A DNA stretch of 64,000 bases from Cornus controversa (lineage: Eukaryota; Streptophyta; Magnoliopsida; Cornales; Cornaceae), in contig CM048849.1 of the NCBI GenBank assembly GCA_026545225.1, forward strand, positions 8,272,041-8,336,040, written 5' to 3'. The position numbers and the translations under genes are program-made. Position 1 is the first letter of the stretch. The number at the start of each line of letters is the position of its first letter. The notes beneath the pieces are model-generated. The model did not search any database, had not been told where the DNA came from, and saw only the letters and a list, made by a program, of their open reading frames with translations. Of the stretch, positions 24,493-35,463 are shown in pieces.

Positions 24493-24574
24493 CTCCAGCA
24501 TGACCCATGTGCCGGCCAGGTGGAGCAGTGAGCCCAGCAAAAAATGCAACAATAGGCTTTTCAGTCCCACTTTC
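24493..24574 (-). pseudogene. Captured exon of succinyl-CoA ligase alpha subunit
   Basis: On the minus strand an 82-bp exon is bounded by AG (24576-24575) and GT (24492-24491). It encodes ESGTEKPIVAFFAGLTAPPG followed by RHMGHAG. This is the signature segment of the alpha subunit of succinyl-CoA ligase (succinyl-CoA synthetase), the mitochondrial TCA-cycle enzyme. The His in GHAG corresponds to the phosphorylated active-site His (SucD His246 in E. coli). The usual RRMGHAG or KRMGHAG appears here as RHMGHAG. The full protein is about 330-350 residues and no neighbouring exons are visible, so this is a captured fragment. Its orientation is opposite to the transporter exons, which points to two separate captures or an inversion. 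Confidence 0.87.
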
Positions 24575-24619
24575 CTGTTTCATTTTACATACAATCACAT
24601 GCCACAAATCACAGAGGAA

Positions 24620-26004
24620 AACAATTGTTGTATCCACAAAGCAACATAGCTCATATCTTAACAGCTTTTATTAAGAACTTTAATAGATAGACTTCTATAG
24701 CGTCTTTTCTTGGAAAGAACCTAAGAACAAGAGTTGTGGTAATCAGCAACAATATTCAGGAAACATGTAAAATGAGAATAAAGAAACTAAAATAAAGGGA
24801 CGAGCTGGTAGATGTGAAATAACAGAAAAGACCTTCATGCACAGAGGAAAATACCACTTTACCTCTATTATTTAAATTTTTTTGCCTTTTACCATTTTCT
24901 TTGTACAAATCAGTAATTAAGAAAACCAATATCTTTTGTTTCCCTAAGAGCATGGAAGTTATGAGATAAAATTAAGGCTGCAAGCAAGTTGAGCTAAGAC
25001 AAGTAATGGGTTGTTCTTTGTTTTCTCATCATAGTGGGCGAATTGTAATGCTGAAGCTTGAATCACTAGAAATTTGGATTAATCTTAAGTGAAGTTCAGC
25101 TGCATGTGTTCAACAACCCTGTCGAAATTGGAATTGCAATGCATTCCTAAAGTTTTGAGTCCCAATTGTAGGATGAGTGTAGTGTAGCAAATACTCTACT
25201 ACCAAAATGATATGCACAGCATTATGTAAAACTAATTATAGTGCTGCACAGGATGAACATTTTTGGTGGCCTTAGGGAATTAGTGCAGTTTTGAAGGTTT
25301 TAAGTAGCTAAAAATTCATGGAAACGGCTGCTGGAATTTCTACACAGCAGCAATATAAGGGGTGTGGTCATTACTTGTTAGAGAAAAGGTTCATAAGGTA
25401 GGGAAATGGTTGAGGTTGCCATCGGATATATAGAAAATCAAATAGTTCTATAGTTGTTCAAGGGGCTGTAGTAAGTACATTGGGTTTTATGTTTCTACTG
25501 CGGTTGAGACTTCGATTAGGAATGATTGGGCTTATTATAGTAGAATTTTCTAAGACTAAAAGGGTGGTTTCAAGGGCTAATTGTGTGGCTTAGAAAAAGA
25601 AAAGGAAACAAAGGAAGAGGAACAAAAGGTAGAAGAATCAAAGGCTTCAAAGACTGAGAAGTTCCATGTAGTATTTATAAAAGACACAACAATATAACTT
25701 GACCAAAATATGACTCTTGTAGCCTTTTAGATTTTTTGTCCAGTAATTATTTAAATTATTAGAAGACTCTTGACTCAGAAGACATAACATAACAAAAAGA
25801 TTGACTCACAAGTCACAACAACCTCAAATTTGATTCTAATAGTTCCCAAGTGGGTCCTGTCTTGAAATTGAAGTGATTTTCACAACTTTTTCATATTTTA
25901 GATTGCCTTTCGTGATCTTTGTATGGACTGCATCAACATCATATCAGCCTATAATCTACCACACAAGTTCCAAATATACATTCATCTACTAATATTATTA
26001 CAAC
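24620..26004 (+). repeat. 1.39-kb direct duplication in CACTA, copy 1
   Basis: Starts about ACAATTGTTGTATCC and ends CTACTAATATTATTACAAC. It aligns along its length with 26334-27720, with scattered substitutions and small indels and an offset of 1714-1716 bp. It starts just 5' (minus-strand sense) of the succinyl-CoA ligase exon, so part may be intron of that captured gene. The exon itself is not duplicated. No coding potential is recognised. Confidence 0.9.
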
Positions 26005-26333
26005 TACTAAGTGTGAGGTTGTAGGTTTGAGTCATTAACAACTACTTTGTGTGAAGTAATGTCAAAGGTTGGGTCCATCCTCAATCTTAGCCGCCCAGCA
26101 TCTTGCATAGGTGGGATATATACTAGGTAATGGTAATGCACTTGTCTCTCTGAAGAAAATTTGAAAAAAAAGAAAACTAGAAAAAAAAAGGAAGATTGGA
26201 AACTCTGGAGCAAGATCCACGAATAAACCCTATAGATTACATTAAGCTATCTATCTACCAAATGAATGCAGGATAATTAATCCTCTTATTTTTTTATCGA
26301 AAGTAATCAATTTCAAGCAGTTGAAAGTATGAT
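26005..26333. other. Spacer between the two 1.39-kb copies
   Basis: Unique non-coding sequence with A-runs around 26165-26190. It does not match the sequence on the left of copy 1, so the duplication is not a simple head-to-tail tandem. Confidence 0.6.
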
Positions 26334-27720
26334 AACAATTGTTGTATCCACAAAGCAACATAGCTCATACCTTAAGAGCTTTTATTAAGAACTCCAATAG
26401 ATAGACTTCTATAGCGCCGTTTCTTGGAAAGAACCTAAGAACAAGAGTTGTGGTAATCAGCAACAATATTCAGGAAACATGTAAAATGAGAATAAAGAAA
26501 CTAAAAAAAAAGGGACGAGCTGGTAGATGTGAGATAACAGAAAAGACCTTCTTGCACAGAGGAAGATACCACTTTACCTCTATTATTTAAATTTTTTTGC
26601 CTTTTACCATTTTCTTTGTACAAATCAGTAATTAAAAAAACCAATATCTTTTGTTTCCCTAAGAGCATGGATGTTATGAGATAAAATTAAGGCTGCAGGC
26701 AAGTTGAGCTAAGACAAGTAATGGGTTGTTCTTTGTTTTCTCATCATAGTGGGTGAATTGTAATGCTGAAGCTTGAATCACTAGAAATTTGGATTAAGCT
26801 CAAGTGAAGTTCAGCTGCATGTGTTCAACAACCCTGTCGAAATTGGGATTGCAATGCATTCCTAAAGTTTTGAGTCCCAATTGTAGGATGAGTGTAGTGT
26901 AGCAAACACTCTGCTACCAAAATGACATGCATAGCATTATGTAAAACTAATTATAGTGCTGCATAGGGATGAACATTTTTGGTGGCCTTAGGGAATTAGT
27001 GCAGTTTTGAAGGTTTTAAGTAGCTAAAAATTCATGAAAACCGTTGCTGGAGTTTCTACACAGCAGCAATATAAGGGGTGTGGCCATTACTTGTTACAGA
27101 AAAGGTTCATAGGGTAGGGAAATGGTTAAGGTTGCCATCGGATATATAGAAAATCAAATAGTTCTACAGCTATTCAAGGGGCTGCAGTAAGTACATTGGG
27201 TTTTATATTTCTACTGCGGTTGAGACTTCGATTGATAATGATTGGCCTTATTATAGTAGAATTTTCTAAGACTAAAAGGGTGGTTTCAAGCGCTAATTGT
27301 GTGGCTTAGAAAAAGAAAAGGAAACAAAGGAAGAGGAAACAAAGGTAGAAGAATGAAAGGCTTCAAGGACTGAGAAGTTCCATGTAGTATATATAAAAGA
27401 AAAAACAATATAACTTGACAAAAATATGACTCTTGTAGCCTTTTAGATTTTATGTCCAGTAATTATTAAAATTATTAGAAGACTCTTGACTCAGAAAACA
27501 TAAAATAACAAAAAGATTGACTCACAAGTCACAACAACCTCGAATTTGATTCTAATAGTTCCCAAGTGGGTCCTGTCTTGAAATTGAAGTGATTTTCACA
27601 ATTTTCTCATATTTTAGATTGCCTTTCGTGATCTGTGTATGGACTACATCAGCATCATATTTGCCTATAATCTATCACACAAGTTCCAAATATACATTCA
27701 TCTACTAATATTATTATAAC
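26334..27720 (+). repeat. 1.39-kb direct duplication in CACTA, copy 2
   Basis: Second copy of 24620-26004, in the same orientation. Differences such as GCGTCTTTTC versus GCGCCGTTTC show that the copies have drifted apart, so it is not an assembly echo. Confidence 0.9.
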
Positions 27721-29325
27721 CTTTTTATCTAAATGTGCCAGAGCCCACAATACAGATCAACAAATAAAGCAAGATCTTTCAAACAAATCCAGTACTATAA
27801 CAAAGTTCATTGCTATCCTATCACACAGATATCCCTGGAACTAACATCATTTTCCAACAGACTCAGCCGATACGTCACCGTAATGGCAGTTGGTACTAGG
27901 TGTTTAAAAAACCCATTTTACCTATCTTTTCATATTTTTCCTTGTTCCAGCCAAGATACACTCCCTCCAAACACTATCTAAAGGCTAGATATGGTGTCCA
28001 AAATTAAAGATTCACAGTAATTGCCCTAATATTGAATCAAAACTTTCCAACATATCCTTGTTTGTGGTGCACAGGCTACTGACCTTATCCGAGATCTATT
28101 TACTTGTGAAATCAGAATGATTTCCATGCCACATTGTGGATTTTCAGTTTTGACAATACAGGAGCAAGGCAACTTGTAATGTGAATTAAGTGTGACCTAC
28201 AGAGATTTGTCTGATAAAATATTCTCATTTTTAGGTCGAGTGATATGATTTGAGGAAACATAAAAAGAAGCAAGAGTTTCCTCCTTCATTATTCCAAAGA
28301 ATGCAAGTCTTGAAGGAGATGAGGGTGGAATGCTCACTCGATAGATTTGTGTAACCAGCTCTAGATAGCAGGGAGAAAGGCTCTGTCGAGTAGTACTAAA
28401 GTTAACTATATATCAGATATGTACCATACTTCCTGAATAGGCATATTTTTGTGGATAAATTCCCAGTAAGTAATCAGATGTTGATCGATTCAGAATTTGA
28501 AGAACTGAAACATAGCATAGAAGTTTAATTAAAACTTAACAATAATGACCAATAGTGGTAAGAATAGCTACTGAATCTAAGTGAACTCATCTTTTCAAAT
28601 GTCCCAATTTTTACAAATGCACTAAACAATTGTAGTGATATAAAAAAATTCACTAAACAATTTAAGTACTATAATCTGACCAGAACTAGAAAATAAAACT
28701 ATCAGAACAATTCTAAGGCAAGAAGGTCCACTTTCGAATGATACATATTCATAGTTATAGATTATACTCCATTAAATTAAAATAACAAAGAGTTTGCAGT
28801 GAAAACTCTGTATTAATAGATTAAAATACACTAATAAATTCACATAGATACACACATCATTAAGGAGATGAAAGAGAAAGGAATAATACCGGTGAAGGAG
28901 ATGAGTTGGAGACTGAGGAGGCTCAAAGCTTGCTTTGATGGAGAGCAATTGGGGGTTTCAGTTGCTTTGATGGAGAGAAATTAGGGATTTGGTTAATAGA
29001 GAGTGTGCTTGCTTCAGTGGAGCTATAGAGCGACGTCGATCGGATGAAGGGACGAGAAAATTAGGGTTTGGTTGAGATTCAAAGGTTAGACATTTGGGTT
29101 CCAAAGCTTCCGTATCAGAAGAGGGTTGCCGAGCTAAATCATCGACCTCGAACCTTGGCTTTCAAGAATCCATTCTAGGCCCTCTAATGAGATGAGTTTT
29201 CCATTGGAGAAATGGGGGGAGAGAGAGAGATCAAAGGTAATACCGTGTTTGGGTATACGGTTCGAAGTTTAATTTCCATAAAAAAAATATCGCACGAAGT
29301 TAAATTAATTTTTTAAAATAAATAA
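27721..29325. other. CACTA interior, right part
   Basis: No recognised domain. The 82-codon frame at 27733-27981 resembles nothing I know. The stretch 28880-29240 is richer in G and GA and reads like a plant gene leader (GAGAGAGAGAGATC, repeated TTGCTTTGATGGAGAG), so it may be a third captured promoter or 5' UTR piece. That is only a suggestion. Confidence 0.4.
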
Positions 29326-29575
29326 GATCTTCCACCATGGGCAAAGCCCGTGGTAGTAATAAAACTTTCCATCACGGTTATAGCCCGTGGTGGAAAGTCA
29401 CATACAACGGCGGGCTACATAGGCCCGTCGTAAAAAGTATTTTTTACAACGGGCAATCTTGGCCCGATGTATAAAATATCTTTTCTACCACGGGCTATGC
29501 GGGCCCGCCGTAGAAAGTCACTTTCTACCACGGGCTATGTGGGCCCGCCGTAAAAAGCCTGTGTTAAAAGCTAAA
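29326..29575. repeat. Right subterminal palindromic array of the CACTA element
   Basis: About five units of the ACCACGGGC...GCCCGTGGT or ACAACGGGC...GCCCGTCGT type, ending with GGGCCCGCCGTAAAAAG just before the terminal repeat. The GGCGGGC version occurs near both extreme ends (18100 and 29550), which supports these being matched ends of one element. Confidence 0.85.
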
Positions 29576-29587
29576 TCTTTTGTAGTG

Positions 29588-30892
29588 GTAATTTCAAAAG
29601 GGTTGATCAAAACTAAAATGATGTGGATTCCTAAGAAATTGAACTTTATAAGCATGCTTGTCTATACTGCTTTGAAACCTTGTAATGTCAATTACAAGTG
29701 GTATGTTGATAATGGTTGCTCTAGATACATGATAGGAGATAAGACAAAATTTGCTAACATTAAAAATTTTGATGGTGGTTATGTTATTTGTGGAGATAAT
29801 AAAAAAGGCAAAATTGTAGGAAAAGACATAATACCTGAAGCCAAAGAAATGCCTATGCTAAGTGATGTGCTCTATGTAGTGGGGTTAAAGCATAACTTGT
29901 TGAGTGTGAGTCAATTACGTGACACTGGCAGCTTAGTAAATTTTGATAAAAAAAATTACAATGTTATTGATAAACAATCCGGTAAAACTCTTTTTGCTGC
30001 ATGTAGAGCTCTAGAAAATGTCTACACTATTCATGAAGACTCCTCACACACTGTTTGCAATTTCACTAACATGGAAAATTCAACACTTTGGCATAAAAGG
30101 TTAGGGCATGTGCATTCCAAGAACATAAAGAATCTTATCAAGCATAAGTCTGTTAGAGGTCTTCCAAATTTGTCTCCGAATGAAAATCAAGTATGCAATG
30201 CTTGCCAACAAGGTAGGCAAACAAAAATCTCTCTTAAAACAAAGGAAGTGAATACCTCTAAACCACTTGATATTGTGCATATGGATTTGTGTGGACCCAT
30301 GAGGACCACAAATATTGGTGGTAGCAGGTACTTTATGCTTGTCATTGATGATTATAGTAGAATGACTTAGATCTATTTTTTGAAAGAAAAATATGAAGCT
30401 ATTATTCATTTTAAAAAGTTTGTTAACCTTGTTGAAAATGAGAAAAGTTGCAGGGTTAAGAGACTTAGATATGATTTTGGAACTGAGTTCATCATGAAAG
30501 AATTCAGTGATTATTATGATTCAAAGGGGATCAAGAAAGAATTCTTAGTAGTTAGAACACCTCGACAAAATGTGGTAGTTGAAAGAAGAAACAGAACAGT
30601 TCAAGAAATGGGCAGAACACTTCTATTTGAGAAGAATTTATCCAAGGGTTTTTGGGCAGAAGCGGTAAACACAGTAATCTACATTATCAACAGAGCTCTT
30701 CTGAGATCAAACTCGACAAAGACACTTTTTGACTTGTGGTTCGGGCAGCCTACAACTATGCGTTACTTCAAAATCTTTGGAAGTAAATGCTTCATCTATA
30801 ATAACCATGATAATCTGGGAAAGTTTGACTCAAGAGCTGATGAAGGAATATTTTTGGGATTTTCTACAAAGGGCAAAGCCTACAGATGTTAG
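29588..30892 (+). pseudogene. copia 2 pol: protease and integrase
   Basis: Resumes after the CACTA element (ISKGLIKTKMMWIPKK). The protease core reads YVDNGCSRYM, so the catalytic DSG has become DNG. The integrase zinc domain is kept (WHKRLGHVHSKN ... CNACQQGR), as is the first catalytic Asp (HMDLCGPM). A stop at 30368-30370 splits the core. After it come the second Asp (RYDFGTEF) and the catalytic Glu (VVVERRNRTVQEM). The C-terminal part runs through SRADEGIFLGF to a stop at 30890-30892. The changed protease residue and the stop mean no functional polyprotein. Confidence 0.9.
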
Positions 30893-31180
30893 AATTTGAG
30901 GACCAAGAAAATGGTGGAATTCATCCATTTGAAGATTGATGAAGAAGGCACCACTCCAAAGGAAGACTCAGAAGAAGATCTTCCTTCAGAAGCCGAAAAG
31001 GAGAATGAGCAACCTATCTCATCCACTACTGTTGAAGAAGAAAGAAGAGAACCTCAATACCTGAATCTACAAAAAGAAGTCCAATAAGAAAATATTTTTG
31101 ACAACAACGACAGAAGGGCTCTCACAAGTTCTAAGAAGAAGACATTACCACTTGTGGCTGAGGATGAGCATAGTCACTTT
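30893..31180 (+). pseudogene. copia 2 pol: linker between integrase and reverse transcriptase
   Basis: Acidic, low-complexity linker typical of the region before the copia reverse transcriptase (EEDLPSEAEKENEQP). It is open from 30896 to 31087, then broken by a stop. The tail DEHSHF leads into the first reverse-transcriptase copy. Confidence 0.7.
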
Positions 31181-32097
31181 GCTATGTTTTCCTCCATTGA
31201 ACCAAAGAATTACTCTGAAGCAAAAGATGACCCTGATTGGATAACTGCGCTGTAAGAAAAACTACGTCAAATTGAGAAGAATGATACCTGGATCCTCATT
31301 CCCAAGCCAAACAATAAGAATGTTATTGGCTCCAAGTGGATCTACCGCAACAAGATGGATGAGAAAGGGATAGTTATCAGAAATAAAGCTCGATTAGTTT
31401 GTAAAGGATTTGCTCAAATCGCTGGATTAGACTATAATGAGACCTTTGCTCTAGTTGCTCTATTAGAGTCCATCCGAATGCTCCTTTCCTTTACATGCTA
31501 CAAGCGAGTAATGGTCTATCAGATGGATGTCAAGTCTGCTTTTCTAAATGATGACCTATCCAAAGAAGTATACATTGAGTAACCTAAAGGATTTGTCAAT
31601 ACAAAGCATCCTCAACATGTTCTCAAGCTCAGAAAGGGGCTCTATGGACTCAAGCAAGCTCCAAGGGCATAGTATGACAAACTTCACTCCTTCTTATTGA
31701 ACAAGGTTTCCAAAGAGGAAAAGTCGATGACACATTCTATGTGAGGCATTCCAACTCAAACTTTTTAATTTTATAAATTTATGTGGATGATATCATGTTT
31801 TGTGGCTCACACTTGAGTCAAACCACACAATTTGCTGCACTTATGCAATCTAAGTTTGAGATGTCCATGTTAGGCACTTTGAAATACTCCTTACGACTTC
31901 AAATTATTCAATATGCTAAAGGTATATTCATATCTCAAGAGAATTATGCAAAAGAAATTTTGAAAAAATTTAACATGGATGCTTCTAAACCAATGTCTAC
32001 TCCTATGTATGTCACCACAAAATTGTCCAAAAAGTATACCACTGACCCCATTGACAATACACTCTACCAGTCCATGATAGGAAGCCTTCTATACTTT
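31181..32097 (+). pseudogene. copia reverse transcriptase, first of two tandem copies
   Basis: RVT_2-type reverse transcriptase of Ty1/copia. It runs from SSIEPKNYSEAKDDPDW through GSKWIYRNKMDE, RLVCKGFAQ, YQMDVKSAFLN (catalytic Asp region) and LYGLKQAPRA to YVDD (31780-31791) and NTLYQSMIGSLLY. Stops at about 31252, 31580 and 31670 and a frameshift around 31740 disable it. Its last codons run directly into a second copy of the same domain at 32098, with no remainder of pol between them. Confidence 0.9.
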
Positions 32098-33014
32098 GCC
32101 ATGTTATCCTCTATTGAACCAAAGAATTACTCCGAAACAAAAGATGACCCTGATTGGATAATTACGATGCAAGAAGAATTACGTCAAATTGAGAAGAATG
32201 ATAACTGGATTCTCATGCCCAAGCCAAATAATAAGAATGTTATTGGCTCCAAGTGGATCTACCGGAATAAGATGAATGAGGAAGGGACAATCATTAGAAA
32301 TAAAGCTCGACTGGTCTGTAAAGGATTTGCTCAAATTGCCGGATTAGAGGATGATGAGACTTTTGCTCCAGTTGCTCGATTAGAGTCAATCCGAATGCTT
32401 CTCCCTTTTGCATGCTACAAGCGAGTAATGGTGTATCAGATGTATGTCAAATATGCTTTTCTAAATGGTGATCTATCAGAAGAAGTATATATTGAGCAAC
32501 CTGAAGGATTTGTCGATACAAAGCATCCTCAACATGTTCTCAAGCTCAAAAAAGCTCTCTATAGACTCAAGCAAGCTCCACGAGCATGGTATGACAAACT
32601 CCACTCTTTCTCATTGAACAAGGTTTCCAAAGAGGAAAGGTCGATGACACACTCTATGTGAGGCACTCTAAATCAAACTTTTTAATTGTAAATCTATGTG
32701 GATGATATAATTTTTTGTGATTCACACTCGTGTCAAACCACTACATTTGCGTCACTTATGCAATCTAAGTTTGAGATATACATGTTAGGCACTTTGAAAT
32801 ACTTCTTAGGACTTCAAATCATTGAACATGCTAAAGGTATAATCATATCTCAAGAGAAGTATGCAAAAGAAATTTTAAAAAAAATTAACATGGATGATTG
32901 TAAACCAATGTCTACTCCCATGTGTGTCACTACAAAATTGTCCAAAGAATGTACCACTGACCCTATTGATAATACACTTTACCGGTCTATGATAGGAAAT
33001 CTTCTATACCTCAC
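32098..33014 (+). pseudogene. copia reverse transcriptase, second tandem copy
   Basis: The same domain again, period about 917 bp, and better preserved (open from 31783 through to 32661). MDVKSAFLN reads MYVKYAFLN, so the catalytic Asp is lost. YVDD is at about 32695 after a frameshift. The copies differ at many positions, so this is not a very recent duplication. The junction shares ACTTTGC with the start of the first copy (31176-31182 versus 32093-32099). Confidence 0.9.
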
Positions 33015-33645
33015 TGCATCAAGACCTAACATCATGTTTGCAGTTAGTTTAGTGGCTATATTTTAGAGTGATCCTAGAGTGTCACATTTGAAAGCTGTCA
33101 AAAAGATCCTTAGATATATTAAAGGCACCACTAGACTCAGATTCCATTATACCCCCTCTTCAATGTTGTCTCTTGTGGCCTTCTCGGATGCCGATTAGGG
33201 TAGTTCACAAATTGATAGAAAAAACACCTCAGGATGTTGTTATATGTTTGTAAATAATGTAGTTTCATGGATTAGCAAGAAACAAGCTTCTGTGTCTCTC
33301 TCCACCTCAGAAGCTGAATACATTTTAGCTGCACAAGCTTGCTCTCAAGCATTGTGGATGAGAACAACACTCACAGATCTAGGCATTGAATTTTTTACTC
33401 CTACTACCATTTTCTGTGATAATAAAAATGCAATTGCTATTAGTAAGAACCATACTTACATAATAAAAGCAAACACATAGACATAAAGTATCACTTCCTG
33501 AGGGACAATGTGCAAAAAGGCAATATACTCATCAAGTATATCAATACTGAGGCACAAATAGCAGATATTATGACCAAACCTTTGCGACTAACCAGATTTG
33601 AGACTCTCCACACTGCCTTGGGTCTCACCCTTCCTCCTCACTAGC
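33015..33645 (+). pseudogene. copia RNase H and pol end
   Basis: Follows the second reverse transcriptase (LTASRPNIMFAVSLVA). A stop at about 33064 follows. Then come AFSDAD with a stop in place of Trp near 33197 and the open RNase H part 33244-33480, with SWISKKQASVSLSTSEAEY and FCDNKNAIAISKN. After a frameshift at about 33478 the pol end reads ADIMTKPL...LTRFETLHTALGL and stops near 33643. RNase H would remove the RNA template during cDNA synthesis; here it is broken. Confidence 0.87.
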
Positions 33646-33721
33646 TTTCTACTCTACTACCCTTTTGACTTTCATTGTCAAGAATGGGGAGAAAGAAGTT
33701 AAGTGGTTTTTGACATTAAAA

Positions 33722-33737
33722 GGCACAAGGGGGAGAT
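33722..33737 (+). other. Polypurine tract of the copia element
   Basis: GGCACAAGGGGGAGAT immediately before the LTR start TGATGG. This is the expected primer for plus-strand synthesis. Confidence 0.8.
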
Positions 33738-35303
33738 TGATGGTCCGAAAAGCCCATGAGCATGTTTGCTCAAGTTTTAATGTCAAAAAAGATCTGCAAG
33801 GGTATTTGTGTCTATTCACATTCAATGCATTTTTTAGCCATAATTCCATGATTCCGTAAGTAATGTTGTTCTATTATTTGTCTTCGTGTTATGCATTAAC
33901 AAAATGGACAATGTAGTCAATATAGTCATTTTTTGAAAGAAGGGCGGTTTGGAAATTAATGCTAAGGCAAAGGAGCTCTACAGGCATTTTGGGAACATTT
34001 TTAACATTAGGGTTTTTTTTTTGAATTTAAAGCATCTTGTGATGCATATATTACATGCATATATGAAATGTGTTTAAGATGTGGGGCCTGAAAAAGAGAG
34101 ATAGGTTTTATACAAGAGATGTTGTGGCTGAATTTTGAAAGAAATGGAATTAAAAAAGTGAGGTACAGAGAAAAATCTGGAATGTGAAAAACAAAATGAC
34201 AGAGAGAGAAAGTGTTGAGAAAAAGAAAAGAGGTGAGAAGAGAGAAATGGGTTCATGGGTTGCGGCTGTGAGAATTATGAGATAGAGAGATTCAAAGCTT
34301 TTATTGTAGCATCCATGGCTACTGATCCAACCATAGTACCTCAGCCAAAATCATAGATATTCTGCCTTGTGTGTGTACGCGCAAGCTACAACAGAGCCTG
34401 TGTCCTTCTCATCTTCATCTAAAATGAAACAAATCGTGAGAGTCAGATCTGTATCTCCATTGATCACACCATGGTTGATATTGAGCTTAAATGGCTTCTA
34501 CTAAAAGTAAATCAACATAAATCATGGATCATTCTCAAGTTTGTCTAACTTCGTAGTCGAGAATATTAAATCACTATGAGTATGAATTCTGGGTTTCCTT
34601 TGTTTCCATGTGCTAAATACATGTCTCAATTTTATGTTCTCAAATCTACAAGTTTGTGTGCTTGAAGTTGAAAATCTATCTCGTCTATTTTGGTTCACTA
34701 ATTTTGTTTGTGTTGCTGATGCATCAACCTGCAGTTTCAATGATTCAAAATTAATAGGTGTTGAAAAGTTTTTGGTGTTTAAAATTGATATATTGCTGAA
34801 TCATATTTCAAAAATAATGATGCTGTTTTGACAAATTAATGTTGCTGATTTGAGATTTAATAATGTTGTTCTTGACAAATTAATGTTACTATTTTCATTA
34901 TTTAATGATGTTGATTTGAGACTTAATGATGTTGTTTTGACAAATTAATGTTGCTGATTTGAGTATTGAATAGTACTGAATTGAGAAATCTATATTATTT
35001 AATTTATATGCTAATGTGTTGCACCTTGTTGTTGATTATGCAGAATTCACAGTACTATTTTTGAACCTCTTATGTTACTAATCTCTACTTGAGTTACAGT
35101 CATGTTTAATTATAAGAACAGGTTGAAATTCTAAGCAATACTAGCTTAGCAGCTGATGGAGAATATCAAATTGAAGGGAAGTTATCAAGCAAATAAGAAC
35201 GTGATTAATTGAAAGTGGTTTCTCTATAAACCGTTGTAGTTACACCTTAAGTGTGTACTTATTGAAACCCATCTTTAAAGAAGTTATCTGCCAAGAAGAC
35301 GAG
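33738..35303 (+). mobile_element. Truncated 3' LTR of the copia complex
   Basis: Starts TGATGGTCCG after the polypurine tract and follows LTR 7996-10118 closely, including the TTTGACAAATTAATG minisatellite (about 34815-34980). It breaks off after CTGCCAAGAAGACGAGTG at 35303, equivalent to about 9575 in the first LTR. Some 540 bp including the promoter and end are therefore missing. Gypsy integrase sequence follows at once. Its closeness to the copia 1 LTR rather than the copia 2 LTR suggests it belongs to copia 1. Confidence 0.82.
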
Positions 35304-35463
35304 TGCCATACAGATTTTGGAGGATATCCTTAGAGCATGTACACTTGATTTTTGAGGCAGTTGGGAAGATCACCTTCCATTGGTGGAGTTCACATACAAT
35401 AATGTCTACCAAGCTAGTATAGAGATGACTCTATTTGAGGCTTTGTGCGGCAGACCCGACAGG
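35304..35463 (+). pseudogene. Gypsy B integrase fragment, before the solo LTR
   Basis: The frame reads QILEDILRACTLDF, stop, GSWEDHLPLVEFTYNNVYQA and SIEMTLFEALCGRP. This is the end of the Ty3/gypsy integrase core and matches gypsy C at 58530-58685. All upstream domains are missing at the breakpoint with the truncated copia LTR. The solo LTR at 35464 splits it. Confidence 0.85.

Larger units (their letters stand above)
18076..29587. mobile_element. Non-autonomous CACTA (En/Spm-type) transposon carrying gene fragments
   Basis: The left end is CACTACAAGAAAAAAG and the right end is ...CTTTTGTAGTG, inverted termini beginning CACTACAA. The flanking bases are GTA (18073-18075) and GTA (29588-29590), the 3-bp duplication expected for CACTA elements. 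The empty site is visible in copia 1 near 13150. Both ends carry subterminal arrays of ACCACGGGC...GCCCGTGGT units. The length is 11,512 bp. No transposase-like frame is visible in six frames, so it would need a transposase in trans. Inside are four exons of an ERD6-like sugar transporter, one exon of succinyl-CoA ligase alpha, a 1.39-kb direct duplication and a large inverted repeat. Confidence 0.93.

Noticed and set aside
24275-24637. 120-codon minus-strand open frame as a gene
   Set aside because: Only 27 codons (24493-24574) resemble a protein, and they are bounded by splice signals. The rest of the frame is read-through of introns.
27733-27981. 82-codon open frame in the CACTA interior
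   Set aside because: Low-information composition, no recognised domain, and no conserved neighbour. A chance frame cannot be excluded.
7996-35303. Reading the copia complex as one simple full-length element with LTRs at 7996 and 33738
   Set aside because: There are two gag regions, two protease-integrase regions, two reverse transcriptases and a second 5' LTR with its own primer site, so at least two elements are involved.
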